DNA of 64,000 nt from Paraburkholderia graminis C4D1M. GTDB lineage: Bacteria; Pseudomonadota; Gammaproteobacteria; Burkholderiales; Burkholderiaceae. The notes beneath the pieces are model-generated. The model was not told where the DNA came from and ran no database searches. It saw only the letters and a program-made list of their open reading frames with translations. Each line of letters begins with the position of its first letter. The first letter of the stretch is position 1. The position numbers were made by a program, and so were the translations under genes. Location: the NCBI RefSeq assembly GCF_000172415.1, contig NZ_ABLD01000001.1, positions 434,001 through 498,000 on the forward strand. The letters are read 5' to 3'. Positions 10,239 through 19,229 of this stretch are shown here, piece by piece.

Positions 10239-11408
10239 ATGAAGTATTCGAGTCGGGTTGAGGGTTTGCAAGGCAGGCGCACGTCGGCGTGGGAAATTCA
10301 TCGGGTCGCGCAGCAGGCGGCCGCGAAGGGCGAGGACGTGATCGTGCTCAGCGTCGGAGACCCCGACTTTGCGACGCCCGCGCCGATCGTCGAGCGCGCC
10401 ATCGACGCGTTGCGCGGCGGCGATACGCACTACAGCGCGGTCTCCGGCCGCGATCCGTTGCGTGCGGCGATTGCGAGCGAACACTCGCGCATGAGCGGCG
10501 TCGCCGTCGCGCCGGCCAACGTGATCCTCACCGCGGGCGCGCAAAACGGCGTGTTCGCCACGTCGCTGTGTCTGCTCGAAGCAGGCGACGAAGTCATCGT
10601 TCCCGAGCCGATGTACCTCACGTACGAAGCCTGCGTGCGTGCGGCGGGCGCGACGCTCGTGCCGGTGCCGGTGGACCCCGCGCGTGCGTTCCACCTCGAC
10701 TGCGACGCGCTCGAAAGAGCGGTCACCTCGCGCACCAAGGCGATCTTCTTCGCGACGCCCTGCAATCCGACGGGCGTCGTCATGCCGCGCGCGGATCTCG
10801 AGCGGATCGCGCGCGTCGCCTGCGAGCACGATCTGTGGGTGCTGTCCGACGAAGTCTATGCCGACCTCACGTTCGAGCGCGAACATGTGAGCATCATGTC
10901 GCTGCCCGGCATGGCGGAGCGCACAGTGACGCTAGGCAGTCTGTCGAAATCGCATGCGATGGCCGGCTGGCGCGTCGGTTGGGCAATCGGGCCGACGCAA
11001 TTGATCGAACACATGGGGCGGCTCGCGCTCGCGATGCTGTACGGCTTGCCGGGTTTCATCCAGCAGGCCGCGCAGACGGCGCTGCAAGAGAAGGCGCGAA
11101 TCGTCGATGAAATGCGCGAGATTTACCGGCGCCGCCGCGACGTCGTGTTCGAACACTTGAGCCGCATTCCGCGCTTGCGCTGCCTGCTTCCCGAAGCCGG
11201 CATGTTCATGATGGTCGACGTCAGCGGCACAGGTCTCGATACGATGGATTTCACGTGGCGGCTGTTTCGCGCGCAAGGCGTGTCGGTGCTCGATGCAAGC
11301 GCGTTCGGCGAGACCGCTAACGGCTTCGTGCGCCTCGGCTTCGTCGTGGATGAAGCACGTCTTGCCGAGGCATGCAAGCGGATTGCGGCGTTTGTGGCGA
11401 CGGTATAA
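10239..11408 (+). CDS. class I aminotransferase, arginine-pyruvate transaminase (AruH)-like
   Basis: A 389-residue PLP-dependent fold-type I aminotransferase. Visible motifs are SVGDPDFATP, HYSAVSGRDPLR, the NPTG loop (Asn 176), SDEVYADL (Asp 204 for the pyridine N) and the Schiff-base lysine in SLSKSHAMAGWRVGW (Lys 237). The start KYSSRVEGLQGRRTSAWEIH and the SKSHAM motif closely resemble AruH, the arginine:pyruvate transaminase of Pseudomonas, which opens the arginine transaminase route. Other aru genes are not adjacent, so substrate remains an inference. ATG 10239 fits the family start better than GTG 10230. Confidence 0.8.
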   Translation: MKYSSRVEGLQGRRTSAWEIHRVAQQAAAKGEDVIVLSVGDPDFATPAPIVERAIDALRGGDTHYSAVSGRDPLRAAIASEHSRMSGVAVAPANVILTAGAQNGVFATSLCLLEAGDEVIVPEPMYLTYEACVRAAGATLVPVPVDPARAFHLDCDALERAVTSRTKAIFFATPCNPTGVVMPRADLERIARVACEHDLWVLSDEVYADLTFEREHVSIMSLPGMAERTVTLGSLSKSHAMAGWRVGWAIGPTQLIEHMGRLALAMLYGLPGFIQQAAQTALQEKARIVDEMREIYRRRRDVVFEHLSRIPRLRCLLPEAGMFMMVDVSGTGLDTMDFTWRLFRAQGVSVLDASAFGETANGFVRLGFVVDEARLAEACKRIAAFVATV

Positions 11409-11492
11409 TTCATTCGCGATTCCGCAAGTGCCTGCAAGTGCCTTGCATTCGCCAACGAACCTTGAACCATCCGGCTTTATGAGCCGCCGCCT

Positions 11493-12221
11493 ATGCACTT
11501 TCGCCCGATTCAGTCCTTCACGCGCAAGCGGCTTTCCGACGTGGTCGCCGATCAGATCAAGCAATTGATCTCGGACGGCGTGCTGATGCCGGGCGACCGC
11601 TTGCCGGCGGAACGCGATCTCGCCACGCAACTGGCGGTGTCGCGGCCCTCGCTGCGTGAGGCGCTGATCCGGCTCGAGTCGGACGGTTATATCGCCACGT
11701 CAGGGCGCGGCGGTTTTACGGTGGTGGAACTCACCGCGCCGCTCATTTCGGGGCCGCTCGCCGAACTGCTTTTGCAGAATCCGCGTACCAGTGCCGATAT
11801 TCTCGAATTGCGCCAGGGGCTCGAATCCATTTCGACGGTGTATGCCGCCGAACGCGCGACAGCCGCCGATCTTCGCAAGATCAGGGCCGCGTTCGAAGCG
11901 TTGAAGGCGGCGTCGCGATCGCAGGATCGTGACAATCTCGCGGAACTGGACGCCGCGTTTCACCTCGCCATTGCCGACTCCACGCACAACATCGCGCTTG
12001 CGCATGTCATGCACGGCATCCATACGCTGATTCGCGAAGGCATGCGCCAGTACCATCGGCTGATCGATTACGACGAGGCGATGGAAAAGCAGTTGATGAG
12101 CCAGCATCAGGCCATCTACGACGCGGTCATGGCGCGCGACGCGCAAAAAGCGCGCAAGGCCGCTGAACGGCATCTCGCCTTCGTGCGCGAGATTTATCAG
12201 GAAGACGCGGCGAAGCTGTAG
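11493..12221 (+). CDS. GntR/FadR-family regulator of lactate genes (LldR-like)
   Basis: A 242-residue regulator: winged helix-turn-helix at 10-80 (LSDVVADQIKQLISDGVLMPGDRLPAERDLATQLAVSRPSLREALIRLE) and a C-terminal FCD ligand domain (about 100-230) with the metal-site His residues in FHLAIADSTHN and ERHLAFVREI. FadR-subfamily members of this kind (LldR, PdhR) sense lactate or pyruvate. It lies directly upstream of lutABC in the same direction, and a matching TTGGTC-A-GACCAA operator sits between it and lutA. It most likely represses lutABC until lactate is present. Confidence 0.88.
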   Translation: MHFRPIQSFTRKRLSDVVADQIKQLISDGVLMPGDRLPAERDLATQLAVSRPSLREALIRLESDGYIATSGRGGFTVVELTAPLISGPLAELLLQNPRTSADILELRQGLESISTVYAAERATAADLRKIRAAFEALKAASRSQDRDNLAELDAAFHLAIADSTHNIALAHVMHGIHTLIREGMRQYHRLIDYDEAMEKQLMSQHQAIYDAVMARDAQKARKAAERHLAFVREIYQEDAAKL

Positions 12222-12306
12222 ACGTTTATGGGCGGTCGCGGGCGCCTGTCGCTCAGCGCCCGTCGCGATGTTCCGATTGACACGAACCGGCGACTTCCTT
12301 ATATTT

Positions 12307-12319
12307 TTGGTCAGACCAA
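12307..12319 (+). promoter_or_regulatory. operator for the GntR/FadR-family regulator upstream of lutA
   Basis: TTGGTCAGACCAA is a perfect 13-base palindrome of the TGGTNNGACCA type bound by LldR and PdhR. A second half site CTGACCAA follows at 12321, giving a further inverted repeat GGTCAG/CTGACC. It lies 65 bases before the lutA start. Confidence 0.8.
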
Positions 12320-12383
12320 GCTGACCAACCTTGCCAACATGACCGCCGGCGTTGTCTCCTGCCGCGTTCCGTCCAATGAACTC

Positions 12384-13127
12384 ATGAAAGTCGCCCTCTT
12401 TATTCCGTGCTTTATCGACGCGTTTTACCCCGAGGTCGGCATCGCCACACTCGAATTGCTGGAGCGCTTCGGCATCGAGGTCGACTATCCGCAGGAGCAA
12501 ACCTGTTGCGGCCAGCCGATGGCCAATAGCGGCGCGCACGCGGACGCGGCCGGCGCCGAGCGCGTGTTTGCGCGCAACTTCGCGGGCTATGACTACATCG
12601 TCGGACCTTCGGCGAGCTGTATCCATCACGTGCGCGAGCATCTGACCGCGATCGAGCAGACGGATGAAGTCAGAAACGTGCGCGCAGGTGCTTATGAACT
12701 CGTCGAGTTTCTGCATGACGTGGTCGGCGCGCGCGAATTTCCGTGGGCTGAGTTTCCGTATCGCGTCGGCTTGCATAACAGTTGCAGCGCGTTGCGGCAT
12801 CTGAAGGAAGCGTCGGTATCGGAAGTCGCGGGGCAGCCGTTTTCGAAACCACGCACGTTGCTCGAAGGCGTGAAGGGCATCGAGTTCGTCAAACCATCCA
12901 GACCGGATGAATGCTGCGGTTTTGGCGGCACTTTCTCTGTCACTGAAGAGCCTGTCTCCGTGCGCATGGGGCAGGACAAGGTGCGCGATCATCTGAACGC
13001 AGGCGCGCAATACATCGTATCGGGCGACATGTCGTGTCTGATGCATCAGCAAGGCTGCGCGGAACGCATGAAGGCCGACGCGCGCTTCATCCACATCGCT
13101 CAGGTGCTGAACGGGGCACGCGCATGA
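12384..13127 (+). CDS. lutA: L-lactate oxidation Fe-S protein LutA
   Basis: A 247-residue (Fe-S)-binding subunit of the LutABC lactate oxidation complex. It carries two CCG domains: EQTCCGQPMANSG in the first half and DECCGFGGTFSV in the second, as in heterodisulfide-reductase type subunits. The frame is open from 12228, but ATG 12384 (MKVALFIPCFIDAF) is the conserved family start and lies after the regulator's operator. It overlaps lutB by four bases (ATGA, 13124-13127), so the two are translationally coupled. Confidence 0.93.
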   Translation: MKVALFIPCFIDAFYPEVGIATLELLERFGIEVDYPQEQTCCGQPMANSGAHADAAGAERVFARNFAGYDYIVGPSASCIHHVREHLTAIEQTDEVRNVRAGAYELVEFLHDVVGAREFPWAEFPYRVGLHNSCSALRHLKEASVSEVAGQPFSKPRTLLEGVKGIEFVKPSRPDECCGFGGTFSVTEEPVSVRMGQDKVRDHLNAGAQYIVSGDMSCLMHQQGCAERMKADARFIHIAQVLNGARA

Positions 13128-14515
13128 GCCGCATCGACCACGCGAAGGCAGCCGGCGAGTTCATCAGGAAGACTGAACACGTTGCGTTTCACGACAAGCG
13201 TCTGTGGGATTTGCGTGAGAAGCGCGACGCGCAGGCGCACGGCATTGCCGAATGGGAGACGCTGCGCGAACTCGCCTCGGGCATCAAGGAACATACGCTG
13301 TCGAATTTGTCCGAGTACCTCGAACAGTTTGCCGCGGCAGCGAAGGCGAACGGGGTCGTGGTGCATTGGGCGTCCACGGCGGAAGAGCACAACGCGCTCG
13401 TCTATCAGATCATGTCCGCGCGCGGCATGACCACGCTGGTCAAAAGTAAGTCGATGCTCACCGACGAATGCAAGATGCGCGAGTATCTCGAACCGCGCGG
13501 CATTACGGTGATGGAAACCGATCTCGGCGAGCGCATCCAGCAACTCGATCATCAGGACCCGAGCCATATGGTCGTGCCCGCGGTCCACAAGTTGCGCGCG
13601 GACGTGGCGCAACTGTTCGGCCGAACCATCGGCACCGACCCGAACAATAGCGATATCCACTATCTCGCGGAAAGCCAGCGCATGAATACGCGGCCTTATT
13701 TCGTGCGCGAAAAAACGGCCGGTATGACGGGCTGCAATTTCGCCGTCGCGGAGACGGGCACGGTCGTGGTGTGCACGAACGAAGGCAACGCGGATCTTTC
13801 GGCGAACGTGCCGCCGTTGCATATCGCGTCGATCGGTATCGAGAAGCTGATTCCCAAGGTCGCGGACCTCGGCGTGTTTATCCGCATGCTGTCGCGCAGC
13901 GCGCTGGGTTCGCCGATCACGCAATACACGTCGCATTTCCGCGCGCCGCGTCCGGGCACGGAGATGCATTACATCCTCGTCGATCATGGCCGCTCGGAGC
14001 GGCTCGCGATGGACGACTTCTGGTACTCGCTCAAATGCATCCGCTGCGGCGCATGCATGAATACGTGCCCGGTCTACCGGCGCAGCGGCGGGCTGTCGTA
14101 TGGCGGCACTTACTCCGGGCCGATCGGCGCGATCATCAACCCGACCTTCGATCTGAAGCGCTATAGCGCGTTGCCGTTTGCGTCGACGCTCAACGGCAGT
14201 TGCACGAACGTGTGTCCGGTGAAGATCAATATTCACGAGCAGATCTACAAATGGCGCACGGTAATCGCCGAGCGTCATGAAGTGCCGTTCGTGAAGCAGG
14301 AAGTGTTGAAGATGGCGGGGCGCCTGCTGGCGAGTCCGACCTTGTATCGCGCGACCGTCGCGTCGATGAGCGGCGCATTGCGGCGGCTGCCGAATTTCGT
14401 GCTGTATAACCCGCTGAATATCTGGGGCAGGCAACGCGAGTTGCCCGAGGCGCCGAAGCAGACCTTCCACGCCTGGTACAAGAAAAACCGCGGAGGTGGC
14501 GATGGCAACGCGTGA
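13124..14515 (+). CDS. lutB: L-lactate oxidation Fe-S protein LutB
   Basis: A 463-residue LutB/YkgF-type protein: an N-terminal LUD domain, then a ferredoxin part with CIRCGACMNTCPVYRR and GSCTNVCPVKINIHEQ supplying two [4Fe-4S] clusters, and a C-terminal tail ending in AWYKKNRGGG. It passes electrons from lactate within LutABC. The start ATG 13124 overlaps the lutA stop. The last 14 bases overlap lutC, so all three genes form one coupled operon. Confidence 0.94.
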   Translation: MSRIDHAKAAGEFIRKTEHVAFHDKRLWDLREKRDAQAHGIAEWETLRELASGIKEHTLSNLSEYLEQFAAAAKANGVVVHWASTAEEHNALVYQIMSARGMTTLVKSKSMLTDECKMREYLEPRGITVMETDLGERIQQLDHQDPSHMVVPAVHKLRADVAQLFGRTIGTDPNNSDIHYLAESQRMNTRPYFVREKTAGMTGCNFAVAETGTVVVCTNEGNADLSANVPPLHIASIGIEKLIPKVADLGVFIRMLSRSALGSPITQYTSHFRAPRPGTEMHYILVDHGRSERLAMDDFWYSLKCIRCGACMNTCPVYRRSGGLSYGGTYSGPIGAIINPTFDLKRYSALPFASTLNGSCTNVCPVKINIHEQIYKWRTVIAERHEVPFVKQEVLKMAGRLLASPTLYRATVASMSGALRRLPNFVLYNPLNIWGRQRELPEAPKQTFHAWYKKNRGGGDGNA

Positions 14516-15092
14516 GGCTTTTCTCGCGAAAGTGCGGCAGGCGCAACCGGCCGCGCGTCCGCGTCCCGATGTGCCGCTCTTTCCCGCGATGGGCGGCGAT
14601 CTGCGCGAGCGCTTCGCGGCTGCATTGCAAATGATGGGCGGCACATGCGTGCAAGCGCAAGCCGCGTCCGATGTCGCCGCGTTGATCCGCGAGCGGTTCG
14701 GCGCGGCCGTGTCGATCGCATCGGCTACAGCCGAAGTGCCCGGCACGCGCATGCTGACCGCCGACACCGAACCCGCATCGCTGCAGGACATCGACGTCGG
14801 CGTGGTGCGCGCGCGTTTCGGCGTCGCGGAGACGGGCTCGGTGTGGTTCAGCGAACGCGAGTACGTGGTCAACGCGTTGGGTTACATCGTGCAGCATCTC
14901 GTGGTGCTGCTCGATCCGGCGCAACTGGTGGACGGTTTGCAGGACGTTTACCGGCGCAACGACTTCCGCGATGCGCGTTATGCGGCGCTGGTCACGGGGC
15001 CGTCCGCGACCGCGGACATTGAAGGCGTGCTGATTCGCGGCGCGCAGGGCGTGCGTTCGCTGACGGTGGTGTGGCTCGCGGCAAAGCCGTAG
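14502..15092 (+). CDS. lutC: L-lactate oxidation protein LutC
   Basis: A 196-residue LUD-domain protein, third member of LutABC. The conserved core ADTEPASLQDIDVGVVRARFGVAETGSVWFSE and the VTGPSATADIEGVLIRGAQGVRSLTV end are intact. GGAGG at 14492-14496 is positioned for ATG 14502; an in-frame GTG at 14496 overlaps that ribosome site and is unlikely. It starts inside lutB. No obvious terminator separates it from the LexA box of the next operon. Confidence 0.92.
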   Translation: MATREAFLAKVRQAQPAARPRPDVPLFPAMGGDLRERFAAALQMMGGTCVQAQAASDVAALIRERFGAAVSIASATAEVPGTRMLTADTEPASLQDIDVGVVRARFGVAETGSVWFSEREYVVNALGYIVQHLVVLLDPAQLVDGLQDVYRRNDFRDARYAALVTGPSATADIEGVLIRGAQGVRSLTVVWLAAKP

Positions 15093-15116
15093 CGGCAGTG
15101 GAGTTTGCTATCATCA

Positions 15117-15132
15117 CTGTATAAACGTACAG
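15117..15132 (+). promoter_or_regulatory. LexA (SOS) box of the FAN1-helicase operon
   Basis: CTGTATAAACGTACAG is a perfect CTGT-N8-ACAG, the core of the beta/gamma-proteobacterial LexA operator. It lies 15 bases before the GTG start at 15147 and overlaps a TATAAA that could be the -10 element, ideal for repression. Its position supports both SOS control and the choice of the GTG start. Confidence 0.82.
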
Positions 15133-15146
15133 GTCCTGCAAACTCC

Positions 15147-16934
15147 GTGGCAACCGATGCTCCGCCGGATTCCCTCGCCGGCGCTCCTTACTATCTGCTG
15201 AACTTCGAGCGTGCGCTTGCATGGCTCGCGCAACGTTACGACGATCTGCTCGATGCAGGCGAGCGCGCTTTTCTCGGCGCGTTTGCGTCATTGCCGCAAG
15301 CGTCGCGCGCATTGCTGGTCCGCATGCTGATGCGCAAGGGCACGCTGTTTCGTGCGAGCCGCCTGGCTTACGACGAAATCGGCTGCCCGTTACGCGCCGC
15401 CGCGCCTGTTACTGCGCTCGGCTGGCTGGACGCGGCGCCGCATCTAACGCTCGACGATCTCTTTGCACTCACCACGCGCGCCGAATTGCTGAATATTTTC
15501 GCGGACGCGCTTGCCATGATTCCCGGCGCGCGCAGCCTGCGCAAGCCCGAGTTGCTGGATGCATTGCGTCCGTTTTATGCGGAAGGAGACGAGGGCGAGA
15601 ACGGCGGTGCCGCCGCGCGTCCGTTGTCCGCATGGCATGCGCATTCGAGCGATCGCGTGTTTCGTGTCGACATTGCGCCGCTCTGCGAGCGTTTTCGGCT
15701 GATGTTCTTCGGCAATCTGCAGCAGGACTGGTCCGAGTTCGTGCTCGCCGATCTTGGCGTGCTCCAGTACGAGAAAGTCGCGTTCGGGCCGGCGTCGCGT
15801 GCATTTCAGCAGCGCGCGGACGTCGAGGTGTATCTCGCGTTGCAGGCATGTCGCGATCAGCTTGAATCGATAGAATCGTTCGCATCGCTGATTAATTACG
15901 AAGTGCACAGCGATGCGATCGACGCCCTTGTCGCGCGCGTTCGTGCAGTCGAAACGTCTAACTCGTGGCTCGAAACGCGCCGCGCGAAGCTGCTGTTTCG
16001 CATCGGCCAGTATTGCGAACGGCGGCAGATGTGGCCATCGGCGCTCGCCGTGTACGAGAGTTGCGCGTGGCCTGGCGCGCGTCATCGGCGCATGCGTGTG
16101 CTCGAGCGCGGCGAACGTTTCGATGCGGCGCTCGCGCTCGCGTCGCAGGCCGCGGCATCGCCGGAAAGCGAGGAAGAGGCGCAACGTATCGCACGCATGT
16201 TGCCGCGTTTGCAGCGCAAGCTCGGTGAGCCGGCGGTTCGCGTGCAGGCGGCGCGCGCGGCCGAGCGCAGCACGTTGACGTTGCCGAGGCCGCAAGCGCC
16301 GCAGGCCGTCGAATTCGTCGTGCGCGATCATCTGGCTTGCGACGCCGCGCCGGTGCATTACGTCGAGAATGCGCTGATCAATTCGCTATTCGGCCTGCTC
16401 TGCTGGGAGCCAGTATTCGCCGCGTTGCCCGGTGCGTTTTTCCATCCGTTTCAACGCGGTCCCGCCGATCTTCACGCGCCGGATTTTCATGCGCGCCGTG
16501 CCGTGCAGTTCGCCACGTGCCTGGCTCAACTCGATAACGGCGCGTATCGCGAGACGATTCTGCGGCATCTGCATGAGAAGGACGGCGTGCAATCGCCGTT
16601 CGTGTTCTGGGGATTGCTCACGCCCGAACTCGTGACAACGGCGCTCGACTGTCTGCCCGCCGCGCATCTGAGGTCGTGGTTCGAACGTCTGTTGCGCGAT
16701 GTGCGCGGCAATCGCTCGGGGTTGCCCGACCTGATCCGCTTCTGGCCCGCCGAGCGCCGTTATGAGTTGATCGAAGTGAAGGGACCCGGCGACCGCTTGC
16801 AGGACAACCAGATCCGCTGGCTCGCTTACTGTGTGCAGCATGGCATGCCGGTGCGCGTGGTCGTCGTGCGTTGGGCCGACGAAGCCGAGTGCAATGCCAC
16901 GCCCGCCACATTCACAGCGGAGCCCACGGCATGA
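15147..16934 (+). CDS. FAN1-type structure-specific nuclease (VRR-NUC)
   Basis: A 595-residue bacterial homologue of Fanconi-associated nuclease FAN1, which cuts 5' flaps and helps unhook interstrand crosslinks. Residues 1-300 resemble the SAP/helical DNA-binding part, the middle (about 250-360) is helical TPR-like, and 395-580 is the VRR-NUC domain. Catalytic residues read as Glu 407 (YVENALINSLFGLL), Asp 528 (GLPDLIRFW) and Glu 543/Lys 545 (LIEVKGPGDRLQDNQ), matching the PD-(D/E)XK set of FAN1. GTG 15147 is preferred over TTG 15105, which would put the LexA box inside the gene. The stop overlaps the helicase ATG by four bases. Confidence 0.93.
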   Translation: MATDAPPDSLAGAPYYLLNFERALAWLAQRYDDLLDAGERAFLGAFASLPQASRALLVRMLMRKGTLFRASRLAYDEIGCPLRAAAPVTALGWLDAAPHLTLDDLFALTTRAELLNIFADALAMIPGARSLRKPELLDALRPFYAEGDEGENGGAAARPLSAWHAHSSDRVFRVDIAPLCERFRLMFFGNLQQDWSEFVLADLGVLQYEKVAFGPASRAFQQRADVEVYLALQACRDQLESIESFASLINYEVHSDAIDALVARVRAVETSNSWLETRRAKLLFRIGQYCERRQMWPSALAVYESCAWPGARHRRMRVLERGERFDAALALASQAAASPESEEEAQRIARMLPRLQRKLGEPAVRVQAARAAERSTLTLPRPQAPQAVEFVVRDHLACDAAPVHYVENALINSLFGLLCWEPVFAALPGAFFHPFQRGPADLHAPDFHARRAVQFATCLAQLDNGAYRETILRHLHEKDGVQSPFVFWGLLTPELVTTALDCLPAAHLRSWFERLLRDVRGNRSGLPDLIRFWPAERRYELIEVKGPGDRLQDNQIRWLAYCVQHGMPVRVVVVRWADEAECNATPATFTAEPTA

Positions 16935-19195
16935 GCTACATCGTCGCCGTGCGAGCGATGTGCGAGTTCACCGCAAGACGCGGCGACCTCGATCTGCGGT
17001 TCACGCCCGCGCCGACTTCGCTCGAAGGCATGGCGGGGCACGTGACCGTCGCGGGGCGTCGCGCGAGCGGCTACGAAAGCGAAATGACGCTGACTGCCAC
17101 GCATCGCAATCTGACCGTGCGAGGCCGCGCCGACGGCTACGACCCGGCGGCCAATCGTCTCGAAGAGATCAAGACGCATCGCGGCGATCTCGAACGCATG
17201 CCCGCGAATCACCGCACGCTGCATTGGGCGCAGGCGCTGGTGTACGGACATATGCTGTGCCGCGCGCGCGGACTTGGCCAATTGACCGTCGCGCTGGTTT
17301 ATTTCGACGTCGGCAGTCAGAAGGAAACGTTGCTGACGCAAACGCATACGGCGCGCGAGCTCGAGGTTTTTTTCGTCGAACAATGCGAGCGCTTTCTCGA
17401 CTGGGCCGTGCAGGAGGAAGCGCATCGTGCGGCACGCAATGCCGCGCTCGGCGCATTGCAGTTTCCGCACGCGCAGTTTCGCAGCGGCCAGCGCGAACTG
17501 GCGGTGTCCGTCTATCGTGCGGCGCGCGACGGCAAGCCGCTGATGGCGCAGGCGCCGACGGGCATCGGCAAGACGCTCGCTACGATCTTTCCGTTGCTGA
17601 AGGCCTGCGCGGCGGAGCAGATCGATCGCGTGTTCTTTCTGACCGCGAAGACGCCAGGCCGCGCGCTCGCACTCGATGCAATCGAAACGCTGCGCCGGAG
17701 CGCTGCGCCGTTGCCGCTGCGAACGCTTGAACTCGTCGCGCGCGACAAGGCCTGCGAGCATCCGGACAAGGCGTGCAACGGCGAGTCGTGTCCGCTCGCG
17801 CGCGGCTTTTATGACCGGCTCGACGCGGCACGGAGCGCGGCGCTTGCCGGGCCGCGTCTCGATCGCGCCGCGGTGCGCGCAGCGGCGCTCGCGCATGACG
17901 TCTGCCCGTACTACCTCGCGCAGGAACTCGCGCGCTGGGCCGACGTCGTAGTCGGCGACTACAACTATTACTACGACAGCAGCGCGATGCTTTACGCGCT
18001 CACGCAGATCAACCAGTGGCGCGTCGGCGTGCTCGTCGACGAGGCGCACAATCTGCTCGATCGCGCGCGCCGCATGTACACGGCGTCGCTGGATCAGGCG
18101 GCGTTGCGGCTTGCGCGCAACACGGCGCCGCCCACGTTGCGCAAGCCGCTCGAACGCTTGCAACGCGAATGGAATGCGCTCAAGCGCGCGCAGACCGCTT
18201 CATACGAGGTCTACGCCGACGTACCGGGCAAGCTGTTATCGGCCGCGCAGAATCTGATCGGCGCGGTGACGGATCAGCTTGCCGAAGCACCGCTTTCCAT
18301 CGATCAAACGTCGCTGCGTTTCTTCTTCGACGCGATGCATTTCGTCGCGCTCGCCGAACAGTTCGGCGAGCATTCGATTTTCGACATCATGCTGACGACA
18401 GACCGCCACGCACCGCGCGATAAAACCAGTTGCGTGCTGTGCGTGCGCAATGTGATTCCCGCGCCGTTTCTCGCGCCGCGCTACGCCGCCGCGCGCACCA
18501 CGGTCATGTTCTCCGGCACGCTGAGCCCGCATCATTTTTACCGCGATACGTTGGGGCTTGCCGAGGACACGTCATGGCTCGACGTCGAAGGGCCGTTTCG
18601 CGCGGAGCAATTGCAAGTGCGGGTTGCGGGCAACGTGTCGACGCGTTGGCGCGATCGCGACCGTTCGCTGGAACCTATCGTCGAGTTGATTGCGAGGCAG
18701 TACACGGCGCAGCCCGGCAATTACCTGGGGTTCCTGAGTAGTTTCGAGTATTTGCAACGCGTCGTCGCGCTGATGCGCGAACGCAATCCTGACGTGCCTG
18801 TCTGGGCGCAGGAGCCGGGCATGGACGAAGCCGCCCGCGACGCATTTCTCGCGCGCTTTCGCGGCACCGACCAGGGCGTCGGCTTCGCGGTGCTGGGCGG
18901 TGCGTTTTCCGAGGGCGTCGATCTGGTCGGTCAGCAGTTGATCGGCGCATTCATCGCGACGCTCGGCTTGCCGCAAATGAACGAAGTGAACGAACAGATG
19001 CGCCGCACGATGGAGGCGCGCTTCGGCAGCGGCTACGAATACATGTACCTGTACCCCGGTTTGCAGAAGGTGGTGCAGGCGGCGGGGCGCGTGATTCGCA
19101 CGGAGCACGACGAGGGCGTCGTGCATCTGATCGACGACCGGTACAGGCGGCCCGAGGTGCGCCGCCTGTTGCCTCGCTGGTGGCAGGTTCAATAG
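16931..19195 (+). CDS. RecB/Cas4-like nuclease fused to an XPD/DinG-type Fe-S helicase
   Basis: A 754-residue superfamily 2 helicase of the Rad3/XPD/DinG class. Walker A is APTGIGKT (208-215), the DEAH box is VDEAH (370-373), and four cysteines (275, 282, 287, 325) between them fit the [4Fe-4S] cluster of XPD/DinG. C-terminal motifs include SGTLSP, GAFSEGVD and VVQAAGRVIRTE. Before the helicase, residues 1-150 carry a second, PD-(D/E)XK nuclease signature: RADGYD (Asp 68), EEIKTH (Glu 79, Lys 81) and QALVY (QxxxY, 101-105), as in RecB and Cas4. ATG 16931 overlaps the FAN1 stop, so the two are co-translated, presumably for one crosslink or flap-processing pathway. Confidence 0.9.
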   Translation: MSYIVAVRAMCEFTARRGDLDLRFTPAPTSLEGMAGHVTVAGRRASGYESEMTLTATHRNLTVRGRADGYDPAANRLEEIKTHRGDLERMPANHRTLHWAQALVYGHMLCRARGLGQLTVALVYFDVGSQKETLLTQTHTARELEVFFVEQCERFLDWAVQEEAHRAARNAALGALQFPHAQFRSGQRELAVSVYRAARDGKPLMAQAPTGIGKTLATIFPLLKACAAEQIDRVFFLTAKTPGRALALDAIETLRRSAAPLPLRTLELVARDKACEHPDKACNGESCPLARGFYDRLDAARSAALAGPRLDRAAVRAAALAHDVCPYYLAQELARWADVVVGDYNYYYDSSAMLYALTQINQWRVGVLVDEAHNLLDRARRMYTASLDQAALRLARNTAPPTLRKPLERLQREWNALKRAQTASYEVYADVPGKLLSAAQNLIGAVTDQLAEAPLSIDQTSLRFFFDAMHFVALAEQFGEHSIFDIMLTTDRHAPRDKTSCVLCVRNVIPAPFLAPRYAAARTTVMFSGTLSPHHFYRDTLGLAEDTSWLDVEGPFRAEQLQVRVAGNVSTRWRDRDRSLEPIVELIARQYTAQPGNYLGFLSSFEYLQRVVALMRERNPDVPVWAQEPGMDEAARDAFLARFRGTDQGVGFAVLGGAFSEGVDLVGQQLIGAFIATLGLPQMNEVNEQMRRTMEARFGSGYEYMYLYPGLQKVVQAAGRVIRTEHDEGVVHLIDDRYRRPEVRRLLPRWWQVQ

Positions 19196-19229
19196 ATAGC
19201 GCGCGCCCGGCGCCCTGTCAGTCAGTACG

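Noticed and set aside
15105..15107. TTG as the start of the FAN1 gene
   Set aside because: It would place the LexA box inside the coding region and has no ribosome site. GTG 15147 is better.
16826..18163. Antisense frame of 445 codons opposite the helicase
   Set aside because: It is Arg/His/Ala-rich with no domain, and the opposite strand encodes clear helicase motifs.
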